A stretch of DNA of 64,000 bases from Pseudomonas peli (GTDB lineage: Bacteria; Pseudomonadota; Gammaproteobacteria; Pseudomonadales; Pseudomonadaceae): positions 1 through 64,000 of the forward strand of contig NZ_FMTL01000003.1 of NCBI RefSeq assembly GCF_900099645.1, in the 5' to 3' direction. Position 1 is the first letter of the stretch; every line of letters starts with the position of its first letter. Below are positions 1 to 6,784 of this stretch, one piece after another. Below the pieces are notes generated by a model. The model did not search any database. It saw nothing but the letters and a program-made list of their open reading frames with translations, and had not been told where the DNA came from. Made by a program: the position numbers and the translations under genes.

Positions 1-459
1 AACAGCAACGTCGACAACAAGGCATTCGGTGCAATGTTTACCTACGCCTTTGGTGGCCACGCCCTCGGCGTTGGCTACCAGAGCATGAGCGGAGACACCG
101 GTTACGCCTACATCAACGGCACCGATCCGTTCCTGGTCAACTATGTACAGATCGGCGACTTCGCTAACAAAGACGAAACTTCATGGCAGGCCCGCTATGA
201 CTTCAACTTTGCCAGCGTTGGCATCCCTGGCTTGACGTTCATGACCCGTTACCTGACTGGTGACAATATTGATCTAGGCGCAGGCAAAGCCGATGGTAAG
301 GAGTGGGAGCGCAACACTGACATCGCCTATGTCTTCCAGGACGGCGTACTGAAAAACCTGGGCGTGAAATGGCGCAACGCCACACTACGTTCAACCAACT
401 TCGGCAACGACGTTGATGAGAACCGCCTGATCGTCAGCTACACACTTCCACTGTTGTAA
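1..459 (+). CDS. OprD-family outer membrane porin, C-terminal part
   Basis: The reading frame is open from the first base, so the gene is cut by the window edge and only the last 152 residues are seen. Alternating aromatic and hydrophobic strands, the motif DPFLVNYVQIGDFANKDE and the segment GIPGLTFMTRYLTGDNID are typical of the C-terminal half of OprD/OccD-OccK porins, which take up carboxylates or basic amino acids through the outer membrane. The protein ends in a beta strand (SYTLPLL), as expected for a barrel. The substrate cannot be told from this part. The gene points towards glmS and may be its chromosomal neighbour, now separated by the Tn7-like element; that is inference. Confidence 0.88.
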   Translation, partial: NSNVDNKAFGAMFTYAFGGHALGVGYQSMSGDTGYAYINGTDPFLVNYVQIGDFANKDETSWQARYDFNFASVGIPGLTFMTRYLTGDNIDLGAGKADGKEWERNTDIAYVFQDGVLKNLGVKWRNATLRSTNFGNDVDENRLIVSYTLPLL

Positions 460-489
460 TCACGTTCATTGAGGAGACGCAGGACGCGC

Positions 490-509
490 TTGGATCAAGG
501 AAGATCCAA
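490..509. repeat. Short inverted repeat after the porin gene
   Basis: TTGGATC at 490-496 and GATCCAA at 503-509 form a perfect 7-bp inverted repeat around AAGGAA. It lies 31 bp after the porin stop. It could be a weak terminator or a protein site, but no T-run follows on either strand. Nothing else was recognised between 460 and 585. Confidence 0.4.
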
Positions 510-585
510 CATCGCAGCCTCGCCCACACTGTGCGGCACTGCAGAGCTTGATATGCAGAGTGTTAGTTAACTGAAAGAAAAACGC

Positions 586-616
586 TTGACCTTGCCGCCG
601 TGGAAAGGTTGAAGAT
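586..616 (+). promoter_or_regulatory. MerR-family (CueR/HmrR-like) metal-responsive promoter with no gene behind it
   Basis: TTGACC at 586-591 is a -35 element. ACCTTGCC (589-596) and GGAAAGGT (602-609) form a 7-of-8 inverted repeat around GCCGT, and the spacer to a candidate -10 (GAAGAT, 611-616) is 19 bp. The long spacer with the dyad between -35 and -10 is the hallmark of MerR-family activators, and ACCTTnCC...GGnAAGGT is the CueR/copA type. AAGGAG at 629-634 could be a ribosome binding site, but no matching open frame follows. The downstream metal gene seems to have been lost. Confidence 0.55.
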
Positions 617-710
617 ATGTCCAAGCCCAAGGAGAACACGCCTGCCCGATGCTGGCTGGCACTACCAGCGCTCTAAATCGCCACAGTGACCAGACAATCC
701 AGTTTTTTGA

Positions 711-914
711 TCAAGTGTTCCATGGCACCCTTGGCAAAAAGCAGACACTGCTCATCAGACCGGCTTCCTTGCCTGATGCTCGCCGGTCGGTGGACAGATG
801 TAGGGAGTGTAGGCATCGCGCGATAGCCCTGAGAGACGGAAAGTTGCTCGTAATGAGGTCCAAGAACTCCTGAGTTTGCACAATTGAACGCGAACGCTCG
901 TGGGGCATTGTCAT
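711..914 (-). CDS. BPSL0761-like small protein (67 aa)
   Basis: The N-terminus MTMPHERSRSIVQTQEFL closely resembles the start of the BPSL0761 family of small proteins in Pseudomonas and Burkholderia (usual length about 60-75 residues), whose function is unknown. The later part matches less clearly, so decay or a frameshift after residue 25 is possible. GGAGAG precedes the start by 11 bases. The gene follows the DUF6957-like gene on the same strand with a gap of 21 bases, so the two are probably cotranscribed. Family assignment is from memory. Confidence 0.5.
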   Translation of the reverse strand: MTMPHERSRSIVQTQEFLDLITSNFPSLRAIARCLHSLHLSTDRRASGKEAGLMSSVCFLPRVPWNT

Positions 915-935
915 CCTGCAACTCTCCGCAGCCCA

Positions 936-1340
936 TTAAAATATGCCGGTCACGACAGCTGGTTCTACTGTCTTCCGACTTCCTGCGCCTAGAAGGATGT
1001 AAACGCTATTTCTGGTTTCAAAAAGACAATTACTCTTTAGATCAACCAGGAGGGTGCTTCTGACCCAATCGCCTGGTGAAAATCGGCAAGCACTGTCGTT
1101 TACTACGGCATGGGCATAGAGAAGAATTGGCCGAAAACCTTGCTCTGCAACCAACGCCTTCTTGTCATCTGAAATATCGAGATCGACGAGAACCCATTGC
1201 CTTACTGAGCAGTACGGTTTGCCTGGGTACAGCTTCTGAGCCAGCGCGATGCCAGCCACTTCATCGTCACAGGCGCTTGGTATTGCCTCGCCTTCACTTG
1301 ATAGAAAATCACTTATTTTTTCAATATTTGCGTCCGCCAT
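936..1340 (-). CDS. DUF6957-like hypothetical protein (134 aa)
   Basis: The frame has a strong ribosome binding site (GGAGG, 7 bases before the ATG), which argues for a real gene. The segment LLYAHAVVNDSACRFSPGDW, followed closely by a CLFETRNSVYILLGAG block, resembles a family of about 130-residue Pseudomonas proteins that I recall as DUF6957. The function is unknown. No signal peptide or membrane segment is visible. It heads a two-gene minus-strand unit with the BPSL0761-like gene. Such small genes are common on Pseudomonas genomic islands, which fits cargo of the adjacent transposon. Confidence 0.6.
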   Translation of the reverse strand: MADANIEKISDFLSSEGEAIPSACDDEVAGIALAQKLYPGKPYCSVRQWVLVDLDISDDKKALVAEQGFRPILLYAHAVVNDSACRFSPGDWVRSTLLVDLKSNCLFETRNSVYILLGAGSRKTVEPAVVTGIF

Positions 1341-1639
1341 TTAGTGACCTCCGAACTCTAACCACGGTTACTGTTACCTGCGATTTGATACACATGCTGC
1401 ATCCGATAATTTGGCCAACCAATTTCTCGGACTATCACACGCAATTCGTACGCTGCTGCACTCTGGCAGAGGAGGCCAGCATCAATTCACGCCATTCAGG
1501 GGAGCAGCATCGGCATCGTGCAGTCACGGTCCGTAACCGTTAAACGTCCTCGTTCCTGAAGCAGCTCATACAGGGATCTGTCGAATGTAAGGAAGGCCGA
1601 CTTCATTGAGGCCCTAGAAGAGCTAGCACTAAATTAATG

Positions 1640-1678
1640 CGGATTATAGTCCGTGGCCCGTGCGTCCGCAAACGCACG
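1640..1678 (+). promoter_or_regulatory. C-box-like operator and -10 element of the HTH gene
   Basis: CGGA (1640-1643) and TCCG (1650-1653) flank TTATAG, and TATAGT (1645-1650) is a fair -10. The string GATTATAGTCCGTG resembles operators of restriction-modification controller proteins (recalled C.Esp1396I sites contain TATAGTCCGTG and GATTATAGTC). A second dyad follows directly: CGTGCGT (1659-1665) and ACGCACG (1672-1678), a perfect 7-bp inverted repeat. Confidence 0.5.
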
Positions 1679-1684
1679 ATAGTG

Positions 1685-1708
1685 CCGCCTCAAGTTGAAT
1701 TGAGACGG
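1685..1708 (+). promoter_or_regulatory. Inverted repeat abutting the HTH start codon
   Basis: CCGCCTCAA (1685-1693) and TTGAGACGG (1700-1708) match at 8 of 9 positions around GTTGAA. The dyad ends two bases before the ATG and takes the place where a ribosome binding site would be. It could be an autoregulatory operator or an mRNA hairpin that limits translation. Confidence 0.45.
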
Positions 1709-1710
1709 TC

Positions 1711-1929
1711 ATGGATAAGTTGGCGAAAGCGTTAGGGGAACGCATCCGAATGCAGAGGAAGGTCTGCCGGATTTCCCAGGATGGGCTGGCGCTGGCGTGC
1801 AATATCGACCGCAGCTACGTAGGGCGAATCGAGCGTGGCGAGGTCAATATTACCGTCGAGAAGCTATACCGCATCGCAGGCGAGCTCGCTTGTGATCCAG
1901 CGTCCCTCCTGCCTCCAGTGTCAGAGTGA
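1711..1929 (+). CDS. XRE-family HTH regulator, controller (C-protein)-like, 72 aa
   Basis: The protein is a single Cro/C1-type helix-turn-helix domain. The stretch SQDGLALACNIDRSYVGRIE, followed by RGEVNIT and LYRIAGEL, is the pattern of C proteins that time restriction-modification expression and of related orphan regulators (usual length 70-85 residues). No endonuclease or methyltransferase gene lies nearby, so if it is a C protein it is an orphan. The upstream TATAGTCCG operator supports that reading and suggests autoregulation. A generic XRE repressor is the alternative. The ATG at 1711 has no clear Shine-Dalgarno sequence. Confidence 0.75.
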   Translation: MDKLAKALGERIRMQRKVCRISQDGLALACNIDRSYVGRIERGEVNITVEKLYRIAGELACDPASLLPPVSE

Positions 1930-2018
1930 CAACTCGGCTACGGAAAGCGTTTGTGGGTTCTCAGCAGTACCTTTCCCAGGTTTGATCAGCTTGCGATACC
2001 TCTAGCAGATTTCTGCAA

Positions 2019-3671
2019 TCACTTCAGGACATCACGTATACGCTGCTTCCAGTCGTTCACCCTGGCATGGTTGGTGCCAGATTGGCTTTCTTTCGGGTGA
2101 TGTACAGAGTGCAAAGGCTCACAGAAGTCCGCCATATTGCTTGGCCAGCGCAACGAGCCCTTCACTGTCTTTTTCAAGATCCGGCCTATGCATTTCTCTA
2201 CCTCAACATCTGCTTTGAAGCCCATGACTCGCGTTGACATGGTCTTCCGATTGTCTGAGGTATCTATTTCTAGAAGGTAGCGTTGATTACCGTTTTTCAG
2301 CTTGAACATTGCCATCAAATAGCAGCGTGGCTTTTCGTGATCAAACATATGGTAGCTGCAGCGCGGAACAGGAGGCAGCGGCTTCACATCCAGTGATACC
2401 AGCGCAATATCGGACTCGTGGGGGATCTGCTCAATGATTTCACGGAGCAGCGAGAAGCGACCGACAAACCGATCATGCTCCTTGTCCTTGTCCTTGTCCT
2501 TGTCCTTGTCTTCGTCCTTGCCCTCTCTCTCTCCCAGCTTCTGGAACTCCCCTGGAGCTGTGCTGCCGTCGCTCACGGGATCAGCAACACCGAGGAGCTT
2601 GCTTTCTTTGCCCGGAGACTGCTCATCGTCGACCTCCTTGCCATGACCGCTGGCATGCTCCCCGTTGAAGGCAATCATCGTGTTCATCTGAGCATCAAAT
2701 TTGATTCCCTCAACAGGCAAATGAATCAAACTTGGCTCCTTCGCGGCAGTGGGATCATCTTCAGCATCCACCTCAACTTCTTCAGCCCCCGATGGCACAG
2801 TTTCGCAGCCGGAGCCCTCTCCCCTGGCTGTTAACTTGAGAGCAGGGTGATGGAAAAAAATTTCTCCATGATGGCTAAACCGGAGTCCCTGAAGCGTTTC
2901 GATCTCCCAGACCAGCAACTCGTTGTTTTCTGGGTCAAAGGGGCCTCGCACATCCATCATGGTACCCGCGAGAGAAGGAGGTGCCTGGAAGTCGAACTGC
3001 CATCTGGCATAGTCCGACTTTTGGGACACCTGCTCTTGCGCTCGGTTGAGGCTTTGCCAGATTGACTCGAAGGATCGCTTCACATCCTGATTCAGCAGCA
3101 GCCAACTTAAATGGTCTCTGTACCCCTTGATTTTAAGAAGCTGACTTGGCGCACCCGTCTTCGGGGGAGTATGAATATGAACAACATCGCCCTCTCTGTA
3201 GATCGTGAAGACCATGTCTAGGCCACTCGGTGCGAAGGCTGCACGGACTATAAAAGCCGCGTGAAAGTATAGTTTTCGCGCAAGCTCAAATTTCGGTAGC
3301 CAGACTGTCAGGCCATCGACCTCGAATACAAAGCATCGCTGTGCAGATATCTCAGGATTTGCTGCCAGCCTTCTGGCCAGACGTGGACACTCGCCCAACT
3401 GTCTTTCCCGCCAGGTATCGATTGCAGGCAGCACCACCGCTTTCTTGAAACCACTGGGGCGGAAAGGAACCCCGTCTTCCTCAAGAAACTCGCGACCAGT
3501 CGCGAGGACACAGGACATTTCCAATGAAAGCCGCTTAAACTGCGACTGACCATCGCACTGAAACAGTGCAGCCAGGCGCCACTGAGCTTCCGGGGAGAAT
3601 GCTCTATAGAAGTTTCCAATAGCCAGCAGCTTAGATCCGGTCTGAATCTGACGGAAAAAGGTCCTATTCAA
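2019..3671 (-). CDS. tnsE: Tn7-like transposition protein TnsE (550 aa)
   Basis: In Tn7, TnsE directs insertion into discontinuously replicating DNA and conjugal plasmids by binding the sliding clamp and 3'-recessed ends. Recalled Tn7 TnsE (538 residues) shares the blocks LPKFELARKLYF, NQDVKRSFESI, RFSLLREI, KGSLRWPSN and VHHPKE in the same order. The start is TTG at 3671; it overlaps the end of tnsD by 8 bases, and no ATG in frame lies before residue 52. Residues about 385-400 are an alternating Lys-Asp tract encoded by a hexanucleotide repeat, sitting in the variable linker before the C-terminal domain. It is the last gene of the tns operon. Confidence 0.88.
   Translation of the reverse strand: MNRTFFRQIQTGSKLLAIGNFYRAFSPEAQWRLAALFQCDGQSQFKRLSLEMSCVLATGREFLEEDGVPFRPSGFKKAVVLPAIDTWRERQLGECPRLARRLAANPEISAQRCFVFEVDGLTVWLPKFELARKLYFHAAFIVRAAFAPSGLDMVFTIYREGDVVHIHTPPKTGAPSQLLKIKGYRDHLSWLLLNQDVKRSFESIWQSLNRAQEQVSQKSDYARWQFDFQAPPSLAGTMMDVRGPFDPENNELLVWEIETLQGLRFSHHGEIFFHHPALKLTARGEGSGCETVPSGAEEVEVDAEDDPTAAKEPSLIHLPVEGIKFDAQMNTMIAFNGEHASGHGKEVDDEQSPGKESKLLGVADPVSDGSTAPGEFQKLGEREGKDEDKDKDKDKDKEHDRFVGRFSLLREIIEQIPHESDIALVSLDVKPLPPVPRCSYHMFDHEKPRCYLMAMFKLKNGNQRYLLEIDTSDNRKTMSTRVMGFKADVEVEKCIGRILKKTVKGSLRWPSNMADFCEPLHSVHHPKESQSGTNHARVNDWKQRIRDVLK
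2481..2510. repeat. Hexanucleotide repeat CTTGTC x5 inside tnsE
   Basis: Five perfect copies of CTTGTC (GACAAG on the coding strand) are followed by degenerate copies to about 2522. They encode an Asp-Lys tract in the TnsE linker. Changes in copy number keep the frame. Confidence 0.9.
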
Positions 3672-5172
3672 TCCATCGTCCTATCAATCGAATGAACTCA
3701 GTAGTCAGCGGTGCCTCCCTGCTTTTTTCCAACCCACAACGCTTTTCTAGCTTCCAGCACCTAGACGGCATCGGCATACCATCCATTACATCCTCCTGTA
3801 CAGCTACAGTCAGGCGACGGATCTGATACTCACCGACGGATTCGGCATAGCGATCTAGGAAGGTGCGGCACGTAGGCAGTTGGTCGAGATGGTGCTCGAC
3901 TGATGCCCGATGTGGTAGCTGCTGCAGGAACCAGTTGCGGCTCCTGCGCGGAAGACTCAGGTCTTCCTCGCTGTTTCTGCCAATCTGGATCAGCAGGCGC
4001 ACCAACTTCCTGTCGCGTGCTAGCCAGTCTATGTGGCTGTTGTTGCCCTGTCGAAGCTGCCTAGCCTTGTTCGAAGCTATCAACCAACGTCGGTCATGAC
4101 GATAAAGCCAGGCGTAACATGCCTTCCCTCCGTTTTGTCTGGCTGCCTTGGCTGCACCGTTCTTATCCAGTGCCTGCAGCCAAACAGCTCGGTACTGCTG
4201 CTTTTGCTCAAACTCGTCGGAGAGCAACTGCACTGAATGTTCGGTGGAAAGATCGACCTGGCGAGTCTTCGCCTCGTCGATCAGATCGCGAGCATGCTGG
4301 TCAGGGCGCAGGCTGGTCCAAATGATCAGATGCTGCAGTGCACTAAATCCCTTGCGATGCTTCCTGAACATCGCCAACAGCCAGGGTGGAGGTTCCCCGC
4401 TTGCCAGCAAACCGTTCACAACAAGCCAATCCCTATGATGAGATGCAAGGATCTTCTCCCATAAGACCTCGGCTCTGACCTGTCGGCCGCGCCTGGCACC
4501 GCACTCTGCTGCCATGTACCGGTACAGATTGGTCCAGCGGTCGTAGCCGGGTGATTGAGCCTCTTCGAGCGCCAGAAGTTGCGTAGCGGCCTTGGCGAGC
4601 CTAATTTCCTCTTCGCTTGCGAGGCTAGCGCGAACATTACGGGACAAAAACAGTGGAGAGGCTGGGTGAAACTCGTGTCGCTGCGCTCGACGGAACGGAA
4701 TGGGTGAATCCAAGAGCTGACAGCCATGCTCAGGACAAACGTCTATTCCTTGCATTTGCCAGCTACGCCGCCAGTAGGGCTCACCAAAACAGGCGGCCAT
4801 GTCCTCGAAACAGGCAGGGCAGTAACGCAGCCACTCGGGCCACTTGACCATGGCCGTCGAAGCCCCAGCCAGACCGATGGTCGACCGATCGGCAGCGAGC
4901 ATGGCCTGGAAAAGGTCAGTACGACGGGCCTGTGGAATGAAGGGGGCATAGAGCGGAAATAGCGTGTGATGCATGATCACGTTTGCCGTATCCAGCCCAG
5001 TATTGTTCGCCAGAACGGCCAAGTGCGTGGGCAGGTCGGTTATAGCGGCTACCTTACTGTCACCGAACAGCATGTGCAGCAGCGTTTTATGACTACCTAT
5101 CCCCAGATGTACCCGGCACCGAGCTATGCCGCTGTAGAGCAGCTCGTCCGGATAAAGCCTGGGGAAATACAT
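3664..5172 (-). CDS. tnsD: Tn7-like target selector TnsD (TniQ family, 502 aa)
   Basis: TnsD binds the 3' end of glmS and recruits TnsC, giving insertion at attTn7. The N-terminal TniQ domain begins with the typical FPRLYPDELLYSGIARCRVH. A CCCH zinc motif is formed by C118, C121, C146 and H149 (YCPACF ... DVCPEHGC); its spacing equals that of Tn7 TnsD (C124, C127, C152, H155, from memory). The length is close to Tn7 TnsD (508). The gene starts one base after the tnsC stop and overlaps tnsE by 8 bases, so it is translationally coupled. The element sits at glmS, which agrees with an active glmS-specific TnsD. Confidence 0.93.
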   Translation of the reverse strand: MYFPRLYPDELLYSGIARCRVHLGIGSHKTLLHMLFGDSKVAAITDLPTHLAVLANNTGLDTANVIMHHTLFPLYAPFIPQARRTDLFQAMLAADRSTIGLAGASTAMVKWPEWLRYCPACFEDMAACFGEPYWRRSWQMQGIDVCPEHGCQLLDSPIPFRRAQRHEFHPASPLFLSRNVRASLASEEEIRLAKAATQLLALEEAQSPGYDRWTNLYRYMAAECGARRGRQVRAEVLWEKILASHHRDWLVVNGLLASGEPPPWLLAMFRKHRKGFSALQHLIIWTSLRPDQHARDLIDEAKTRQVDLSTEHSVQLLSDEFEQKQQYRAVWLQALDKNGAAKAARQNGGKACYAWLYRHDRRWLIASNKARQLRQGNNSHIDWLARDRKLVRLLIQIGRNSEEDLSLPRRSRNWFLQQLPHRASVEHHLDQLPTCRTFLDRYAESVGEYQIRRLTVAVQEDVMDGMPMPSRCWKLEKRCGLEKSREAPLTTEFIRLIGRWIE

Positions 5173-5173
5173 G

Positions 5174-6784
5174 TTAGCTCGCCTTCAATAAAGGCCGTAG
5201 ATCGAGGATAAGGCCGGCCTGTTTAAATCTGTCGTAGACCTCACTCTCAGGCCCGTCAGCATAACGCCTGCGCAAATCCTCCTCGGATAGGTATCCCCAA
5301 TCTGTCCGCTTTAACCTGGAAATACTGGGCTTCTTGGGGATCTCCTGCACGAGGTAGGCCGTGGCCTTGTGTATCAGGGCCGCCATCGGGATACCCGGAT
5401 TCATTGCCAATAATTCGTCAGCCATGGGAATAGCGATATCCATAGGGATATCCATCTCTTCGAGCAGGGCGGCCAGTCGCTTCGCTTTGTCATCAGCCGA
5501 TGGTGTCGGCGGTTTCGGTTGGGCGACGTTATCCAGAGAGCGCGTCAATGTCAGCAACCGTCCCTCGATCTCAGGCATCAGCAGGTCGTCATATTTAGCG
5601 ATCAGTTCGGGTCTACCGCTCCGTAAGGCGGCCAGCATCGGATGAACTGGTTTGAACTCGTCCTCGAAAACCTTGCGTAGTAACAGTGGCTTGATGCATT
5701 CGACGCTAGTCACTATCGCCCGGATCTGCGCCAGCGCGAACAGCTTGATGACAATGTCCATAACCCCCTGTGTGAGGTCGTACATAGTCGATTCCAACTC
5801 GTCGTCCAGCGGCGTCGCATTTCGCAGCCACTGGTACTTCCAGAGCCGCTTCAAAAGGCGCTTCCAGTGCTCATCCCGAGGCAACCTGTCCCAGCGAATG
5901 CTGCCCAACCCGGAGACCCGACGCGCGGCTCGAAATGTGCGCTGAAAGAACTTACTGGCTCGGTGGGTACCGACCTGAATGATCGGAACGCCGATGGTAT
6001 TCACTAGCGACACGAAGAAATTGTGCATTTTCTCGGCACCACCGGAGCGGGCCTCGTTGAGGTTCTGAACCTCGTCGATGATCAGCACACCAAGCGCGTG
6101 CAGGTTGGCCACCTGGCACATGGATGCCATCAAGCGCTTGGTGCCCAGTTTCTTGCGACCATGGCTGCGGCTATAGGTCGTACCAAGAATCTTGTCTACC
6201 TCGTTGAAGAAACTCAGGCACAACTCATCCAGGTCACCGTCGATGGGACAGTCGACCTTCAGGTAGACCAGCTGGGTGATGTTGTAATCTGGGTGATGAA
6301 GAGCCTGGGGGTACATGCCCAGAATCCGCTCAAGAGTGCGCGTTTTCCCGCAACCTGAGCAGCCGAATAGCGACAAGCTGTTGGCCGTGGAGGAGACACT
6401 CTGGTAAACCACCGCATCCAGATTCTCCTCCTCGATCCGGCGATAGCCATTCTGCAAGTGAGCATACCAAGCGCCGCGGGCCGGATTCCGACCGATGTAG
6501 CCCTGACGGATCATCAGGCTGATCTTGCTCTCCAGCTCCAAGTGGTGGCTGAGCGGCTGGAAGAAACCGTGCAACAAGCGGGCGATGGCATGAGCCCTGA
6601 GCCGACCATCCAGAAGTACCTCCTGCGGCTCGAAACTGGGAAGCTTCTGCAACAAGCCGACCACCTCCTGCAGATCAGGTATCGGGGGCAATGCGCTGAT
6701 GAGTGGATTTTCCTGATATTCGGGAAGCTGCTGCTCATGGTAACTAGCCGGGGGGATAACTCCGCGCCGGATTTCTTCAGTCAT
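5174..6784 (-). CDS. tnsC: Tn7-like AAA+ regulator TnsC (536 aa)
   Basis: TnsC is the ATP-dependent matchmaker between the target selector (TnsD or TnsE) and the TnsAB transposase. Walker A is GCSGCGKT at residues 141-148 and Walker B is LGVLIIDE at 231-238. A sensor-type region follows (IIQVGTHRASKFF). The length is close to Tn7 TnsC (555). The C-terminal 100 residues are less conserved, as expected of the TnsAB-interacting tail. The start overlaps the tnsB end by 8 bases and the stop is one base from tnsD. Confidence 0.94.
   Translation of the reverse strand: MTEEIRRGVIPPASYHEQQLPEYQENPLISALPPIPDLQEVVGLLQKLPSFEPQEVLLDGRLRAHAIARLLHGFFQPLSHHLELESKISLMIRQGYIGRNPARGAWYAHLQNGYRRIEEENLDAVVYQSVSSTANSLSLFGCSGCGKTRTLERILGMYPQALHHPDYNITQLVYLKVDCPIDGDLDELCLSFFNEVDKILGTTYSRSHGRKKLGTKRLMASMCQVANLHALGVLIIDEVQNLNEARSGGAEKMHNFFVSLVNTIGVPIIQVGTHRASKFFQRTFRAARRVSGLGSIRWDRLPRDEHWKRLLKRLWKYQWLRNATPLDDELESTMYDLTQGVMDIVIKLFALAQIRAIVTSVECIKPLLLRKVFEDEFKPVHPMLAALRSGRPELIAKYDDLLMPEIEGRLLTLTRSLDNVAQPKPPTPSADDKAKRLAALLEEMDIPMDIAIPMADELLAMNPGIPMAALIHKATAYLVQEIPKKPSISRLKRTDWGYLSEEDLRRRYADGPESEVYDRFKQAGLILDLRPLLKAS

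Larger units (their letters stand above)
1341..1710. other. Divergent intergenic region between the DUF6957-like gene and the HTH gene
   Basis: No believable gene was found here. The right part (1640-1708) holds the operator-like elements of the HTH gene. The left part holds the ribosome binding site of the DUF6957-like gene. No Tn7-type end and no copy of the right-end repeat was seen. Confidence 0.5.

Noticed and set aside
460..464. TCACG right after the porin stop equals the presumed target duplication at 9796-9800
   Set aside because: The next bases (TTCATTGAGG) do not form a TGT terminus and no TnsB-type repeats follow. A five-base match is expected by chance in 1.5 kb and TCACG occurs elsewhere in the same segment.
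490..509. Hairpin after the porin gene as a terminator
   Set aside because: The stem is short (7 bp) and no T-run follows; it is kept only as a repeat.
649..873. 74-residue plus-strand frame behind the metal-type promoter
   Set aside because: It has no metal-binding or membrane pattern and overlaps the BPSL0761-like gene on the other strand; spacing from AAGGAG is too long (14 bases).
1076..1543. 155-residue open frame on the plus strand
   Set aside because: It overlaps the better supported minus-strand DUF6957-like gene, has no ribosome binding site and its composition (many His, Arg, Cys) is that of a shadow frame.
2434..2522. Tandem repeat considered as a CRISPR array
   Set aside because: The unit is only 6 bp with no spacers. 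No direct repeats of 25-40 bp with regular spacers were seen anywhere in the window.
2418..2834. Plus-strand frame with a long Leu-Val run that could be taken for a membrane segment
   Set aside because: The run is the complement of the Asp-Lys hexanucleotide repeat in tnsE, so it is a shadow.
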